Assembly: GCF_010672525.1 (NCBI RefSeq)
Contig: NZ_JAAHGH010000018.1
Span: 1-64,000 of the forward strand
Source of the DNA: Okeania sp. SIO2B3
GTDB lineage: Bacteria > Cyanobacteriota > Cyanobacteriia > Cyanobacteriales > Microcoleaceae
DNA: 64,000 nt
Direction: 5' to 3'
Each line of letters opens with the position of its first letter. The first letter of the stretch is position 1. This document shows, piece after piece, positions 1-8,817 of the stretch. Made by a program: the position numbers and the translations under genes. Under the pieces are notes generated by a model. That model was given only the letters and a program-made list of their open reading frames with translations, was not told the origin of the DNA and ran no database searches.

Positions 1-2
1 CT

Positions 3-923
3 GCCGAAAACTTACTACGAGAATCAGAAGCTAAATTAAGAGAACAAAAACAAGAACTTCAGCAAACATTAACAGAACTTCAGCAGACTCAAGCTCAGAT
101 GATTCAAAGTGAAAAAATGTCTAGCTTAGGTCAAATGGTTGCCGGAGTTGCCCATGAAATTAATAATCCGGTGAACTTTATTCATGGAAATATTGTTTAT
201 GCAAAAGATTATATTCAAGATTTGCTAAATTTAGTTCAACTCTATCAAAATTATTATCCTCATCCCCATCAAGAAATTGAAGCAGAAATTGAAGCGATCG
301 AATTAAGTTTTCTTCAAGAAGACCTCAACAAAATCCTTAAGTCTATGGAAGTGGGAACAGAGCGCATTCAGGAAATTGTCAAATCATTGCGCATCTTTTC
401 TCGTTGTGATGAAGCAGAAATTAAAAAAGTCGATCTACATGAAGGAATTGAGAGTACTTTAATGATTTTACAGAGTCACTTCAAAGCTAAATCTAAATCT
501 GAATATTCAGAGATTAAAATCATCAAAGAATATGGTCAACTACCTCTGATCGACTGTTATCCTGGACAACTTAATCAAGTATTTATGAATATTCTTAGTA
601 ATGCAATTTATGCGATTAAAGATACTCAAAATTCTCAAAAAATTGAATTGAATTCTGGCTGTATTTGGATTAAAACTCAAAGAATATCGGACAATTTAGT
701 ACAAATTTGTATTACTGATAATGGAGCAGGAATTAGTGAAGAAGTTCTCTCTCATTTATTCGATCCTTTTTTTACCACAAAACCAGTTGGTAAAGGGACT
801 GGGTTAGGACTTTCAATTAGTTATCAAATTATTGTTGAAAAACATAAAGGAAAACTAGAATGTCATTCTCAAAAGGAAAAATATACAGAATTTATCATGA
901 CAATTCCTATAAAATTGAGTTAA
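3..923 (+). CDS. Sensor histidine kinase, C-terminal part (gene enters from left edge)
   Basis: The reading frame is open to the left edge, so this is the last 306 residues of a longer protein. The first ~32 visible residues are Glu/Gln/Leu-rich and look like a coiled-coil signalling linker. Then comes the dimerisation/phosphoacceptor H-box with HEINNP (His near visible residue 51). The ATPase domain follows, with an N-box (NQVFMNILSNAIYAI), a G1 box (DNGAGI) and F/G2 boxes (FFTTKP, GKGTGLGLSI). This layout is that of cyanobacterial hybrid or PAS/GAF sensor kinases that autophosphorylate on His and pass the phosphate to a response regulator. The sensor domain lies outside the window, so the signal is unknown. 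No receiver domain follows. The stop codon lies inside the target duplication of a MITE that starts 6 bases later. Confidence 0.93.
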   Translation, partial: AENLLRESEAKLREQKQELQQTLTELQQTQAQMIQSEKMSSLGQMVAGVAHEINNPVNFIHGNIVYAKDYIQDLLNLVQLYQNYYPHPHQEIEAEIEAIELSFLQEDLNKILKSMEVGTERIQEIVKSLRIFSRCDEAEIKKVDLHEGIESTLMILQSHFKAKSKSEYSEIKIIKEYGQLPLIDCYPGQLNQVFMNILSNAIYAIKDTQNSQKIELNSGCIWIKTQRISDNLVQICITDNGAGISEEVLSHLFDPFFTTKPVGKGTGLGLSISYQIIVEKHKGKLECHSQKEKYTEFIMTIPIKLS

Positions 924-928
924 AAAAT

Positions 929-1115
929 GTAAGCATTCAGCAGTCAGCTATTAGCTAGTCTCCTACGGAGGAGCTAAAAGCAATTGAGAAATTTGGATAG
1001 AATTAAAACTTACTGTCAAATTACGATTCTTTAAGCTTATCAGGAATTATTCATTATTTGCTTAAGCGCTGACTGCTAAGAGTTGTTTGCGCAGCATTCC
1101 GCAGGAAATGCTTAC
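929..1115. repeat. MITE, GTAAGCATT family, 187 bp
   Basis: Ends GTAAGCATTC and GAAATGCTTAC form terminal inverted repeats. The element is flanked by a perfect 8-bp direct repeat TAAAAAAT (921-928 and 1116-1123). No coding capacity. Other copies are at 11762-12033, 13934-14121 and 47967-48133. The left duplication contains the kinase stop codon, so the insertion landed at the very end of the gene without damaging it. Confidence 0.85.
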
Positions 1116-1159
1116 TAAAAAATTTCCTTCATTTCCCGAATAGAAGCTATTCATTCTTC

Positions 1160-1196
1160 ATTCTGACTCCTGACTCCTGACTCCTAACTCCTACAG
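1160..1196. repeat. Heptad tandem repeat (CTCCTGA type)
   Basis: About five direct copies of a 7-base unit of the form CTGACTC/CTAACTC. This is the short tandemly repeated repetitive DNA common in filamentous cyanobacteria. Confidence 0.7.
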
Positions 1197-1213
1197 GTAA
1201 AGTACCAAAATTA

Positions 1214-1729
1214 TTACTTGTTTAGCACTACTGCATAAGACTCTGCCAATAAATTTTTTCCTATACTTTTTAGATTGCGGTCTAAGGTAAAAGATTGAGG
1301 TGGATAAATTGAAATTTTCTCAAAATCAGGATGTAAAGGATTAATCAAATAATTATATTCTTGAGGAATAATAGCAGAAGGAACCTTTAAAACTGCTGTC
1401 GTTCTAGCAGTTAACCATTTATCTCCAATCGACGCTAAAATGGTAGGTGGAGAAGTATCACGCCAGTTATGGGGTAATAAATTTTCATCTACTTGTTTAA
1501 TAGGTAAATTATCAGGAATTTTTATACCAATAGATAGAAATATATTGCCAAAATTTTCTATTTCCATGCTGACTAAAGTTTCTAATGTTGCTAGAGATAA
1601 TGTGGCTGAAGTATAAATCAAGGATGTACCTTTAGAATTCCAGCGCCCTCTGCTACAACTAGAAGCTTCAGCTTTAAAAGCACTATTAATATGTTTTTTA
1701 TGAGAGATTCGCCATACTATTAAACTCAT
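1214..1729 (-). CDS. RES-domain toxin
   Basis: 171 aa, the usual size for RES toxins, which deplete NAD+ in the cell. The N-terminal WRISHKK supplies the conserved Arg. GRWNSKG...YTS...LATLETLV supplies the glycine turn, Tyr and conserved Glu, and a YLINPLHPDF segment follows. I infer it is the toxin partner of the MbcA/Xre-type antitoxin encoded on the same strand at 2104-2583. Such pairs usually overlap or are a few bases apart; here 374 bases separate them, including a strong terminator hairpin at 2030-2053. The toxin may therefore be poorly expressed or have its own promoter. Confidence 0.85.
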   Translation of the reverse strand: MSLIVWRISHKKHINSAFKAEASSCSRGRWNSKGTSLIYTSATLSLATLETLVSMEIENFGNIFLSIGIKIPDNLPIKQVDENLLPHNWRDTSPPTILASIGDKWLTARTTAVLKVPSAIIPQEYNYLINPLHPDFEKISIYPPQSFTLDRNLKSIGKNLLAESYAVVLNK

Positions 1730-1912
1730 AATGATTATCTTGTAAACTACTAAAATTGAAGAAAAATTTAGGATTTGGAATAAATGATTGAAAGACTTAG
1801 ACTAGCTACTAATTAATTTTCTTTCCTAACTACTTCTTCAAGATTTATATAAGCTAGGTTGATGATCAGAAATATTCAATTATTTGATTCATTTTGATAG
1901 CACCACAGAATC

Positions 1913-1983
1913 ATAGAATAAAAATGCTGATACTATCTATCTATAGAATCAATAGAATAAAAATGCTGATACTATCTATCTAT
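1913..1983. repeat. Two-copy direct repeat, 39-bp period
   Basis: A 32-bp segment beginning ATAGAATAAAAATGCTGATA occurs at 1913 and again at 1952, head to tail. It lies in the unusual spacer between the RES toxin and its presumed antitoxin. No function is evident. Confidence 0.85.
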
Positions 1984-2029
1984 TTTTCAGCTTGTAAATC
2001 CTGAATTATTTTCTTAAAAAAAACCTATG

Positions 2030-2053
2030 GGCAGGTGGAAAACCTGCCTTTTT
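2030..2053. terminator. Bidirectional rho-independent terminator
   Basis: Perfect 7-bp stem GGCAGGT (2030-2036) / ACCTGCC (2042-2048) with a 5-base loop. It is followed by TTTTT on the plus strand and preceded by an A-run at 2016-2023, so it can act on both strands. On the minus strand it lies just downstream of the antitoxin gene and upstream of the toxin gene. Confidence 0.75.
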
Positions 2054-2103
2054 CTGTGTTTTTTATTCACGACCAACAGAAACGAACTATTAATAATGAA
2101 TAA

Positions 2104-2583
2104 TTAACTATATACTCCATACTCTATTTTATTCAAAAGTTCATCTACTTGTTGTGTACCTGCATCCGTATCTAATAGTTCTAAAGGAGTTTTGCCACCC
2201 AAGGCACGATTTGATTTTTTCAGCCAATCTCTTGCTATTTCTACATTTTCAAATATATCTAACGTTTGTGCAAAAATTCTAGCAACGCGATACAGTCTAT
2301 CTGATTCTGAAAGATCTAGAGGTTTCTGATCTTTCTTACGCCTAGATATAGTACGTTCAGAAGTTGCTAATAAAGATGCCATTTGTGACTCAGAAATGCC
2401 ACAATATTCCGCTACTTTAATCACAGAAATTATTGAAAATCCCTGACGAATTATACTGACTATTTGTAGTTCTTGGGGCAATTCCAAAATATTTTGAGGT
2501 ATTTGATCAAATCCTAAAATTTGATAGATTCTGGGGATGGTTTCAGTTTCTGAGTTCTGAGAAACTTGATCTGGAGATAACAT
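2104..2583 (-). CDS. MbcA/ParS/Xre-type antitoxin (DUF2384 domain)
   Basis: 159 aa. The N-terminal half has a helix-turn-helix-like stretch (VAEYCGISESQMASLLATSERTISRRK). The C-terminus carries the toxin-binding signature WLKKSNRALGGKTPLELLDT...GTQQVDELLNKIEYG seen in antitoxins of RES toxins. It probably binds and neutralises the RES protein at 1214-1729 and represses their shared promoter. It comes first in transcription order, as is usual for this family. The ATG at 2583 is preceded by a weak GGATG-type site. The only oddity is its distance from the toxin. Confidence 0.88.
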   Translation of the reverse strand: MLSPDQVSQNSETETIPRIYQILGFDQIPQNILELPQELQIVSIIRQGFSIISVIKVAEYCGISESQMASLLATSERTISRRKKDQKPLDLSESDRLYRVARIFAQTLDIFENVEIARDWLKKSNRALGGKTPLELLDTDAGTQQVDELLNKIEYGVYS

Positions 2584-3388
2584 CTGGACATCCTTTGAAG
2601 GTCATGTGTCTAATATTATAATGCCAAATGTCCTGAAAAAGTTGTTTAAATTTTATATTTATCAGATTTTATAGCTAAAGAACGGGACAGTTAGAACATA
2701 GTATTGATGATGAAGCTTAGACAGGAAAAAGTTTTTCTCACTGTTCCCTCACAGGAGTGCGCTAGCATATGCGTCTACCACCGACGGGGGGTTGCACCGC
2801 TGTTCCCTGCAAACATATTAATTCAGTAGGTTAACCCGCCGTAAAAGCAAGATAACATTAGGGAAAAAAGTTTCCTGGATATAGCTGAGTGCTAGTTGCT
2901 ATATCTGAAGCTAAATATCCAGAATATAATTAATTTATAATTATTATGACCATGATTTATACTATAAACCTCTAATTTTTTCTGATAAGCTCGATACTCT
3001 AGAGAGAAGATCCAAAAAACAGGAGGATCAGAAAGATGAGAAAAAGTATAAAGATGAGACCGTTAGAAACCATATTCCTTATTAGTTACTTTATCTGATG
3101 TCTAGAAAATTATAGACAACAATGTTACATAGTTTTTGTTGAAGTTCAATAAGGAAGAAATAAACCCCATAAATTTATTTATGGAGTTTTTAATAGAGTA
3201 TTTATTTTTCGCCCTTTGTTTCTAGTCTGCTCTACCTTGCAGTAGGAATTCGGGATTCTTTTTTGATTCCGGTTGGGTGTAACTGTCATAGCTTTGATTT
3301 GACTTTATCTAAACTGTTTTTCTGGAAGGCGAGTGGACAAGAGAAATGATTGTGGCCATACTTCATAATATTGGGACACATTTTTACC
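2584..3388. other. Intergenic region with dispersed repeat fragments
   Basis: About 800 bases with no convincing gene. A GC-richer dispersed repeat at about 2745-2810 (CCCTCACAGGAGTGCGC core followed by a CGACGG-rich part) recurs near 21195-21285 and 41427-41540. A 20-codon reading frame at 3035-3097 follows an AGGAGG-like sequence but has no other support. A terminator at 3165-3191 is listed separately. Confidence 0.5.
3165..3191 (+). terminator. Terminator-like hairpin
   Basis: Stem CCATAAAT (3167-3174) / ATTTATGG (3177-3184) with a tight loop, followed by TTTTT. No recognised plus-strand gene precedes it, apart from a possible 20-codon frame at 3035. Confidence 0.5.
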
Positions 3389-3673
3389 CTAGCTTTCTAT
3401 TTGTACACGAGGATAAAAGGCCACATAGTTTTGAATATTTTTGGCTTTTTCTTTGGGGTTGGGATAATACCAAGCGCCATCTTTATTTATCTTACCATCT
3501 ACTTCTATATCGTAATAGCTTGCTTCACCTTTCCAGAAACAGTTAGTATGGGTTTTGCTTTCTTTGAAATATTCACGATTAACTGTGTCTGGTGGGAAAT
3601 AATAATTACCTTCGACAGTTTTACAGCGATCGCTCTGTGCTAAAATAACACCATTCCAAAGAGCTTTGAGCAT
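3389..3673 (-). CDS. DUF427 family protein
   Basis: 94 aa. It matches the small DUF427 fold by the run VEGNYYFPPDTV...FKESKTHTNCFWKGEASYYDIEV and the later GAWYYPNP, which are family hallmarks. The biochemical role is unknown; members are widespread single-domain proteins of bacteria and cyanobacteria. The length is normal. It stands alone, with intergenic DNA on both sides. Confidence 0.9.
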   Translation of the reverse strand: MLKALWNGVILAQSDRCKTVEGNYYFPPDTVNREYFKESKTHTNCFWKGEASYYDIEVDGKINKDGAWYYPNPKEKAKNIQNYVAFYPRVQIES

Positions 3674-3942
3674 TATTTTTTCCTAATCCTAGTAATCTAG
3701 CAATTATGGTATATAATCATATCAAATATTGAATTAAATCAGGAAAAAGATAAAATTACAAATTGATTTTCCCGGTCTAAATTTTATAATCCTGGATTTA
3801 AGGCGATCGCTAGTTTCTATATTAATGATTAAGTAATAATGCATTTTTATCTGTGTAGCTTCTTATTATCTAAAAAATCCAAATTTTGTACTTTATCCAA
3901 CTAAGAAAAGTTGTTATTATGAAAATCACTTTCATAAAACGC

Positions 3943-3966
3943 AAAAAAAGCAGCTAGTTAAGCTGC
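3943..3966 (-). terminator. Rho-independent terminator, minus strand
   Basis: Stem GCAGCT (3950-3955) / AGCTGC (3961-3966), five-base loop, with seven A at 3943-3949 (a U-run on the minus-strand transcript). It could end transcription from the gene at 4300-4635 or from a short RNA in the 330 bases between. Confidence 0.6.
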
Positions 3967-4299
3967 ATATTTAAGAATAACAGTTGTGTTTCTGCGATCA
4001 AACTTTAATTAATTAATTTAATATAGAAAATTATACTTTTATAATATGTAAAAATAAATTCAATGTAAGTGATTTCTCCCATCAGTCAATTATGACTTTC
4101 ATCCATAATTAGAGTGATAATGTATTGAAAAAAATATGATTGTAAACACTAAAATTAAGTGATGCAGGTAACAAGTAAATCTTGATCCCTGCAATCTCAC
4201 TGTTTTTTCAGCATAATTTTCTTATAGGGGTTTTCATATTGCACTAACTAACCCTGAAAACGAAATAACGACAGAAAAATCAAAATGATACATGATGTG
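3967..4299. other. AT-rich intergenic region
   Basis: No open frame or repeat that I could recognise. It lies between a minus-strand terminator and a minus-strand gene, so a long 3' UTR or small RNA is possible but unsupported. Confidence 0.3.
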
Positions 4300-4635
4300 C
4301 TAATTGTTATTGTCCATGATGGATATTGCGCTTCTTGTATCTTCTATTCGATCAATGTGAGCTTTGAGTAAAGATAAATCTGTCGCTACAAATCTCTTGT
4401 TGGTAGTCAGATCGTAAGCTTCCCACTCTTGAGAAAAATCTACATCTTGCCAAATAAACCAATCTCGGTAGATTTCACCTTCATCAATATCACCACACAG
4501 AGCTAACCAATCATCTCCATCAAAATTGTCTACTGCTGATGCTACTAAGTCAAGCCATGCAATAGTAGTACAAGTATCTGTATCGATATCAGTAGCAGAG
4601 GAGATGGACTGGGAGAGGCAGGTGTTAGAAGTCAT
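4300..4635 (-). CDS. Hypothetical acidic protein
   Basis: 111 aa, strongly acidic, with no signal peptide or membrane segment. Trp and Asp are frequent (WLDLVASAVDNFDGDDWLALCGD, DWFIWQDVDFSQEWEAYDL). I do not recognise a family. Support comes from its length, the codon use, which is ordinary for the window, and a terminator further downstream on the same strand. Confidence 0.55.
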   Translation of the reverse strand: MTSNTCLSQSISSATDIDTDTCTTIAWLDLVASAVDNFDGDDWLALCGDIDEGEIYRDWFIWQDVDFSQEWEAYDLTTNKRFVATDLSLLKAHIDRIEDTRSAISIMDNNN

Positions 4636-4810
4636 TGCTAAATTCCTTGATTAACTCTATGCTTTAACTGTAGGAACTTTTAGCACTAAATAGTAATAGA
4701 TATATGCCACTATCTGAATCAAACCATCTCAGATATCAGATTAATCTACCTTGTTATTACGAAAATGGTAAAGTAGAATCATCCTACAAGTAGACACTTC
4801 ACAAATTGGC

Positions 4811-5049
4811 ACTGTGGCGTTGCTGAAGCGCGTGCATGATATTAATCGCGCATTACTTAGGAGTCAGTCCACCCCCGCCCCTCCCAGGAAGGGAGCCAGG
4901 AGTCAACCCACCCGCGGGCCCCTCCCAGGAGGGGAACTCAGGAGGACCGAGTCAGGAGAGAAGAAAGAAAAGAAGAAGCAATAAGCAATCAGGAAGAGGA
5001 GGAAAAGGAGAAAGTTTTTTTAATCACGCTCTTATCCAGACATGATATA
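4811..5049. repeat. Composite repeat with GC-rich palindrome, related to the TTA/TAA MITEs
   Basis: Left boundary GGCGTTGCTGAAGCGCGTG, right boundary CCAGACATGATA followed by TAA. The middle contains the palindrome CCCCTCCCAGGAGGGG (4919-4934) and a purine-rich tract. A near copy lies at about 40606-40845, and an inverted copy at about 21359-21531. A short open frame across it is an artefact of the GC-rich repeat. Confidence 0.6.
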
Positions 5050-5276
5050 ACTATCTTTGCGTGAACTTGGTATTGTTCGGATTGGGAGAAATTTTTTTCC
5101 CACTGTTGTCTGTTGCCTCTTCCTTGCTATATTTTGTGGTTTACTCAAACGAAAAGCGCTGTAAAGGAAACAGGATGTTAAGGCAGTTAGGTAAGTCACA
5201 AAAAAAATTTTTAACTGCCTAAAATACCCCACAGTCTCTATAGCTAAGGAGATACCTTAATAATTAAGAACAATTA

Positions 5277-5367
5277 TAGGACTTACGCAGATACGCTATA
5301 TATAGCGCTCAAAACTATTGTCCAACAGTTACTTTACTCTATAAATAGTGCCTTTGCGTAAGTCCTG
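5277..5367. mobile_element. MITE of the CAGGACTTACGCA family, 91 bp
   Basis: Ends AGGACTTACGCA and TGCGTAAGTCCT, flanked by the 5-bp duplication AATTA (5272-5276, 5368-5372). It is a near-identical inverted copy of the element at 11386-11476 and shares its ends with the IS at 51858-53254. It stops 24 bases before the ATG of the next gene. Confidence 0.9.
5318..5345 (+). promoter_or_regulatory. Promoter-like sequence inside MITE
   Basis: TTGTCC (5318-5323), 16-base spacer, TATAAA (5340-5345), directed at the gene starting at 5392. Both boxes lie within the mobile element. Confidence 0.35.
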
Positions 5368-5391
5368 AATTAATAGTTGAGGTGTTCAAAA

Positions 5392-6138
5392 ATGCTTAAT
5401 ATTAATAAGATGAAAACAAATATAGTAGCGATCGCTGCAGTAGCTCTAACTATTTGTAGCACTCCCCTAGCACTTGCGGAAAATTATACTAGGGAATTTG
5501 ACGAACAAAAATATCTACGCCAAAACCCTGATGTTGCACAGCTGGTACGTCAAGGAAAATATAAGTCTGGTTATGAACATTATGTCAGATATGGGCAATA
5601 TGAAAATCGCCCTCCAGCTTTCAAAATATTTAATGAGCAAGAATATTTGCGACAGAACCCTGACGTTAGAAATGCGATACGTCGTGGAGAATTTCAGTCT
5701 GCTTACGATCACTACCTCAAACATGGTCAATATGAAAACCGTCAAGGTGCTTCTAAACCATCACAACCGGAATTTTATGATGATTATAATCCACCTCCTT
5801 TTGCTTACAATAATTCGAGTTGCCAAAGTATAAATCGTAATTTATCTCAGGAGGCATTTTTCCGCACTGAAAGTCGAGTAATTCATATTTGTAGATATGA
5901 AAATAGTAACAAATTAGTTTGGTTTGAGCGGAACAATAGAAGCAATTCTGGTTGGAAAAGTTTTCCTGTAGAAGTTGCCTATAATGGTTTTGTTAATGCT
6001 CGTATGGGCTATTTTGTTAATAACAATGAATTTATTCATAAAAGAGGAAATCGAAGAGTTTATAGAGAACAAGTTCTAACTCAATGGAGACATAATTGTA
6101 CTAAAACATCTCCTTATCCATCATCAAATACTTTTTAA
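5392..6138 (+). CDS. Secreted protein with two YLRQNPDV repeats
   Basis: 248 aa from the ATG at 5392, which has a GAGGTG ribosome site 10 bases upstream; an upstream TTG in frame is less likely. A signal peptide is visible (MKTNIVAIAAVALTICSTPLALA). After it come two ~45-residue direct repeats of the form FNEQEYLRQNPDV..AI..G.F.SAYDHYLKHGQYENR. This motif occurs in exported proteins of cyanobacteria and other bacteria, with no firm function. A Pro/Tyr-rich linker follows, then a C-terminal domain with paired Cys, Trp and Arg that I do not recognise. It is probably periplasmic or extracellular. A MITE ends 24 bases before the start codon and may drive the gene. Confidence 0.8.
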   Translation: MLNINKMKTNIVAIAAVALTICSTPLALAENYTREFDEQKYLRQNPDVAQLVRQGKYKSGYEHYVRYGQYENRPPAFKIFNEQEYLRQNPDVRNAIRRGEFQSAYDHYLKHGQYENRQGASKPSQPEFYDDYNPPPFAYNNSSCQSINRNLSQEAFFRTESRVIHICRYENSNKLVWFERNNRSNSGWKSFPVEVAYNGFVNARMGYFVNNNEFIHKRGNRRVYREQVLTQWRHNCTKTSPYPSSNTF

Positions 6139-6146
6139 AATTCTAA

Positions 6147-6334
6147 TACTAATTTGATAAACTTTTGCTACAAATGATTAGAATCTTTATTAGGAATCAG
6201 AAGTCAGGAGTCAGAATGAATGTCTTCAGAACCAGTTTTTAGGTCAGAAACTCTATTTTTTGATCAAAGGGACATCTACTATAAATTATTTTAATCACAC
6301 TTATTGTTAGTAACATTCTTTTTCTAAAATGGTA
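6147..6334. repeat. MITE, TTA/TAA group, degenerate
   Basis: Ends TACTAATTTGATAAAC and TTTCTAAAATGGTA, with left flank TAA and right flank TCA (one mismatch). It matches the reverse complement of the element at 48152-48345. It contains a short CAGAAGTCAGGAGTCAGAA heptad run. Confidence 0.6.
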
Positions 6335-6424
6335 TCACTAATTATGACCACTATTATTTTTTCCTGTACGTTGCCAATGTGATTGTTCCCCTACCTGAAT
6401 TCAGAATTCGGACTCCCGATCATT

Positions 6425-6888
<464 letters not shown>

Positions 6889-6943
6889 CGACAGACATAT
6901 TGAAGTACGTAATGTAGGCTAAAATAATATCGCTGTATTCATT

Positions 6944-7969
6944 TTATGCTTTAGTCAGAACTTTTTCAGGAAGCTTTACCTCATTTTGGAGAGGCTTTCC
7001 TTGCTCAAAATCAGTAATATTAGATAAGGTCGTAGTAGCAATATCATTCATTGCTTCTTTAGTGAAAAATGCCTGATGAGAAGTAATCAAAACATTTTGG
7101 AAAGATTGTAATAATTGGAAAGTATCATCCTGAATAACTGTATCAGATAAATCTTTAAAGAAAATATGTTCTTCTTGCTCATAAACATCAATTCCAAAAT
7201 AACCAATTATTCCAGATTTTATGCCTTCAATTGCTGCTTTTGTATCAATTAATTGACCGCGACTGGTATTAATTAACATCACACCTGGTTTCATTTGCGC
7301 GATAGTTTTAGCATTAATCAAATGATCATTTTCTGGTGTTAAAGGACAATGTAATGAAATAATATCAGAGTTAGCTAATAACTCAGGCAAGTCTACATAA
7401 CGAGTATCGCCAATCTCTTCAAATTGAGGATTAGGATAAGGATCGTATCCAAGCAAATGACAGCCAAACCCGTGGAGAATTTGGGAAATAATGATGCCTA
7501 TTTTACCCGTTCCCACAATTCCCACTGTGCGATGATGTAGATCGAATCCCAATAGACCATTTAAAGAGAAATTATCATCACGCACTCTATTATAAGCCTT
7601 ATATAGTTTCCGATTAAGCATCAAAATCATCCCAACAGCAAATTCTGCCACTGAATAGGGAGAATAAGCTGTCACTCGCACAACTTTAATGCCAACTTCA
7701 GCAGCAGTTCCCAGGTCAACATTATTAAAACCCGTACATCGTAGAGCAACTAAACGAATACCTTGAGCAGCTAAAATTTTCAGAGTTTCAGCACCCACAT
7801 CATCATTGACAAATACACAAACTGCTTCACATCCAGTTGCCAGAGCAGCAGTTTTAGCTTCCAGTCGAGTTTCATGAAAAACAAACTCATGGTTAGCATT
7901 AGTAGCAGTATTAGCTACCTCTAGAAATTCGCGGTCGTATTTTTCGGTACTAAAAACAGCAACTTTCAT
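6944..7969 (-). CDS. ldhA: D-lactate dehydrogenase-like 2-hydroxyacid dehydrogenase
   Basis: 341 aa, the length of D-LDH. It has an N-terminal catalytic half (MKVAVFSTEKYDREF), an NAD-binding motif VGIVGTGKIG, the catalytic Arg in INTSRGQLIDT, the Glu region GIDVYEQEE and the catalytic His in ITSHQAFFTKEA. The EEHIFFKDLSD stretch is typical of the LdhA (fermentative D-LDH) subgroup. It would reduce pyruvate to D-lactate in the cytoplasm. It lies downstream of phosphoketolase on the same strand but 850 bases away, with two mobile elements between, so co-transcription is doubtful. Substrate assignment within the 2-hydroxyacid family is inferred. Confidence 0.9.
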   Translation of the reverse strand: MKVAVFSTEKYDREFLEVANTATNANHEFVFHETRLEAKTAALATGCEAVCVFVNDDVGAETLKILAAQGIRLVALRCTGFNNVDLGTAAEVGIKVVRVTAYSPYSVAEFAVGMILMLNRKLYKAYNRVRDDNFSLNGLLGFDLHHRTVGIVGTGKIGIIISQILHGFGCHLLGYDPYPNPQFEEIGDTRYVDLPELLANSDIISLHCPLTPENDHLINAKTIAQMKPGVMLINTSRGQLIDTKAAIEGIKSGIIGYFGIDVYEQEEHIFFKDLSDTVIQDDTFQLLQSFQNVLITSHQAFFTKEAMNDIATTTLSNITDFEQGKPLQNEVKLPEKVLTKA

Positions 7970-8085
7970 ATTAGATTAGGGAATAGACTTCATTAATTGA
8001 TAATGGATAATTGATAATTACCTCGGATTTTAACGGCACTTTAGCAAATTTCAAGCCCAAACAAATCCTAAACTCTCTTTATGAG

Positions 8086-8373
8086 CAGGACTTACGCAAA
8101 TTGACTTTGAAACTACCATCTGTAGGGGCGAATGGTATTCGCCCTCTCTAATACCAATTACCAAAAGTAATGCTATACTTCAGCTATACTTCAACAGTCA
8201 AATAGTTACCAAGATTAAAAGTTTGTTTTTGACAATTATTAGTTTGTTAGTATAGATCTTTCCTTCTTTTCCTCTCCCCACACTTCCCACACTTCCCACA
8301 CTTCCTCACCCAATCAGATATAGCATTCTTTTTGAGAAATGGTATAATATGTAAAGTCTCTGCATAAGTCCTG
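8086..8373. mobile_element. MITE (CAGGACTTACGCA family) interrupted by a second MITE
   Basis: The outer ends CAGGACTTACGCAAATTGACTT and TGCATAAGTCCTG match the 112-bp element at 15809-15920. Within it, at 8152-8344, sits a TTA/TAA-group element (TACCAATTACC...GAAATGGTA) with its own duplication TAA (8149-8151, 8345-8347). Removing the inner element restores a sequence collinear with the 15809 copy. A clear outer 5-bp duplication is no longer visible. Confidence 0.8.
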
Positions 8374-8426
8374 AGTATTTAAAATATTCTCATCTTTCCT
8401 TCGACTACTATAACTATCAATACTTT

Positions 8427-8665
8427 GGGTTTGCTGATTAAATCTCAAAGCACTACTAAATAAAGGTAAGTGCCTTTTTATCATCGAAAAAAGTGTGCCT
8501 GTTTCAATTCACTTACCCTCAAAAAGTAATAATTTTGGGGTGATGGGGTGAGGGGGGCAGAAAAATCAAAGAACAATTATTCCTCCTAATTTCTCTGTCT
8601 TCCCACCCTCCCCACACTTCCCACACTCCCCACCTCCCCCAAACTTTGCTTTTTTCAGCAAACCC
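8427..8665. repeat. MITE, GGGTTTGCTGATT family, 239 bp
   Basis: Ends GGGTTTGCTGATTAAATC and TTTTTCAGCAAACCC. The flanks TACTTT (8421-8426) and TACTTA (8666-8671) form a 5/6 duplication. Other copies are at 26771-27040, 49780-50299 and 60099-60377, with a truncated one at 15069. No coding capacity. Confidence 0.8.
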
Positions 8666-8817
8666 TACTTAGCTATCAGCTCCAGTCAAATGATTGTTGG
8701 GTTACGCTGACGCTGCTCAAGTCAAAATTAAAAAGTCAAAAGTCAAAAGTAATCTCTGAGTGAGTTTTAATATTTAAAATATTCTTATCTTAACTTCTGA
8801 CTTCTGACTTCTAACTT

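Noticed and set aside
3035..3097. 20-codon frame after an AGGAGG-like site, followed by a terminator
   Set aside because: Too short and without homology to call a gene, although the site and terminator are suggestive.
4836..5045. Open frame of 69 codons across a GC-rich repeat
   Set aside because: Low-complexity Pro/Gly product encoded by a dispersed repeat; no ribosome site.
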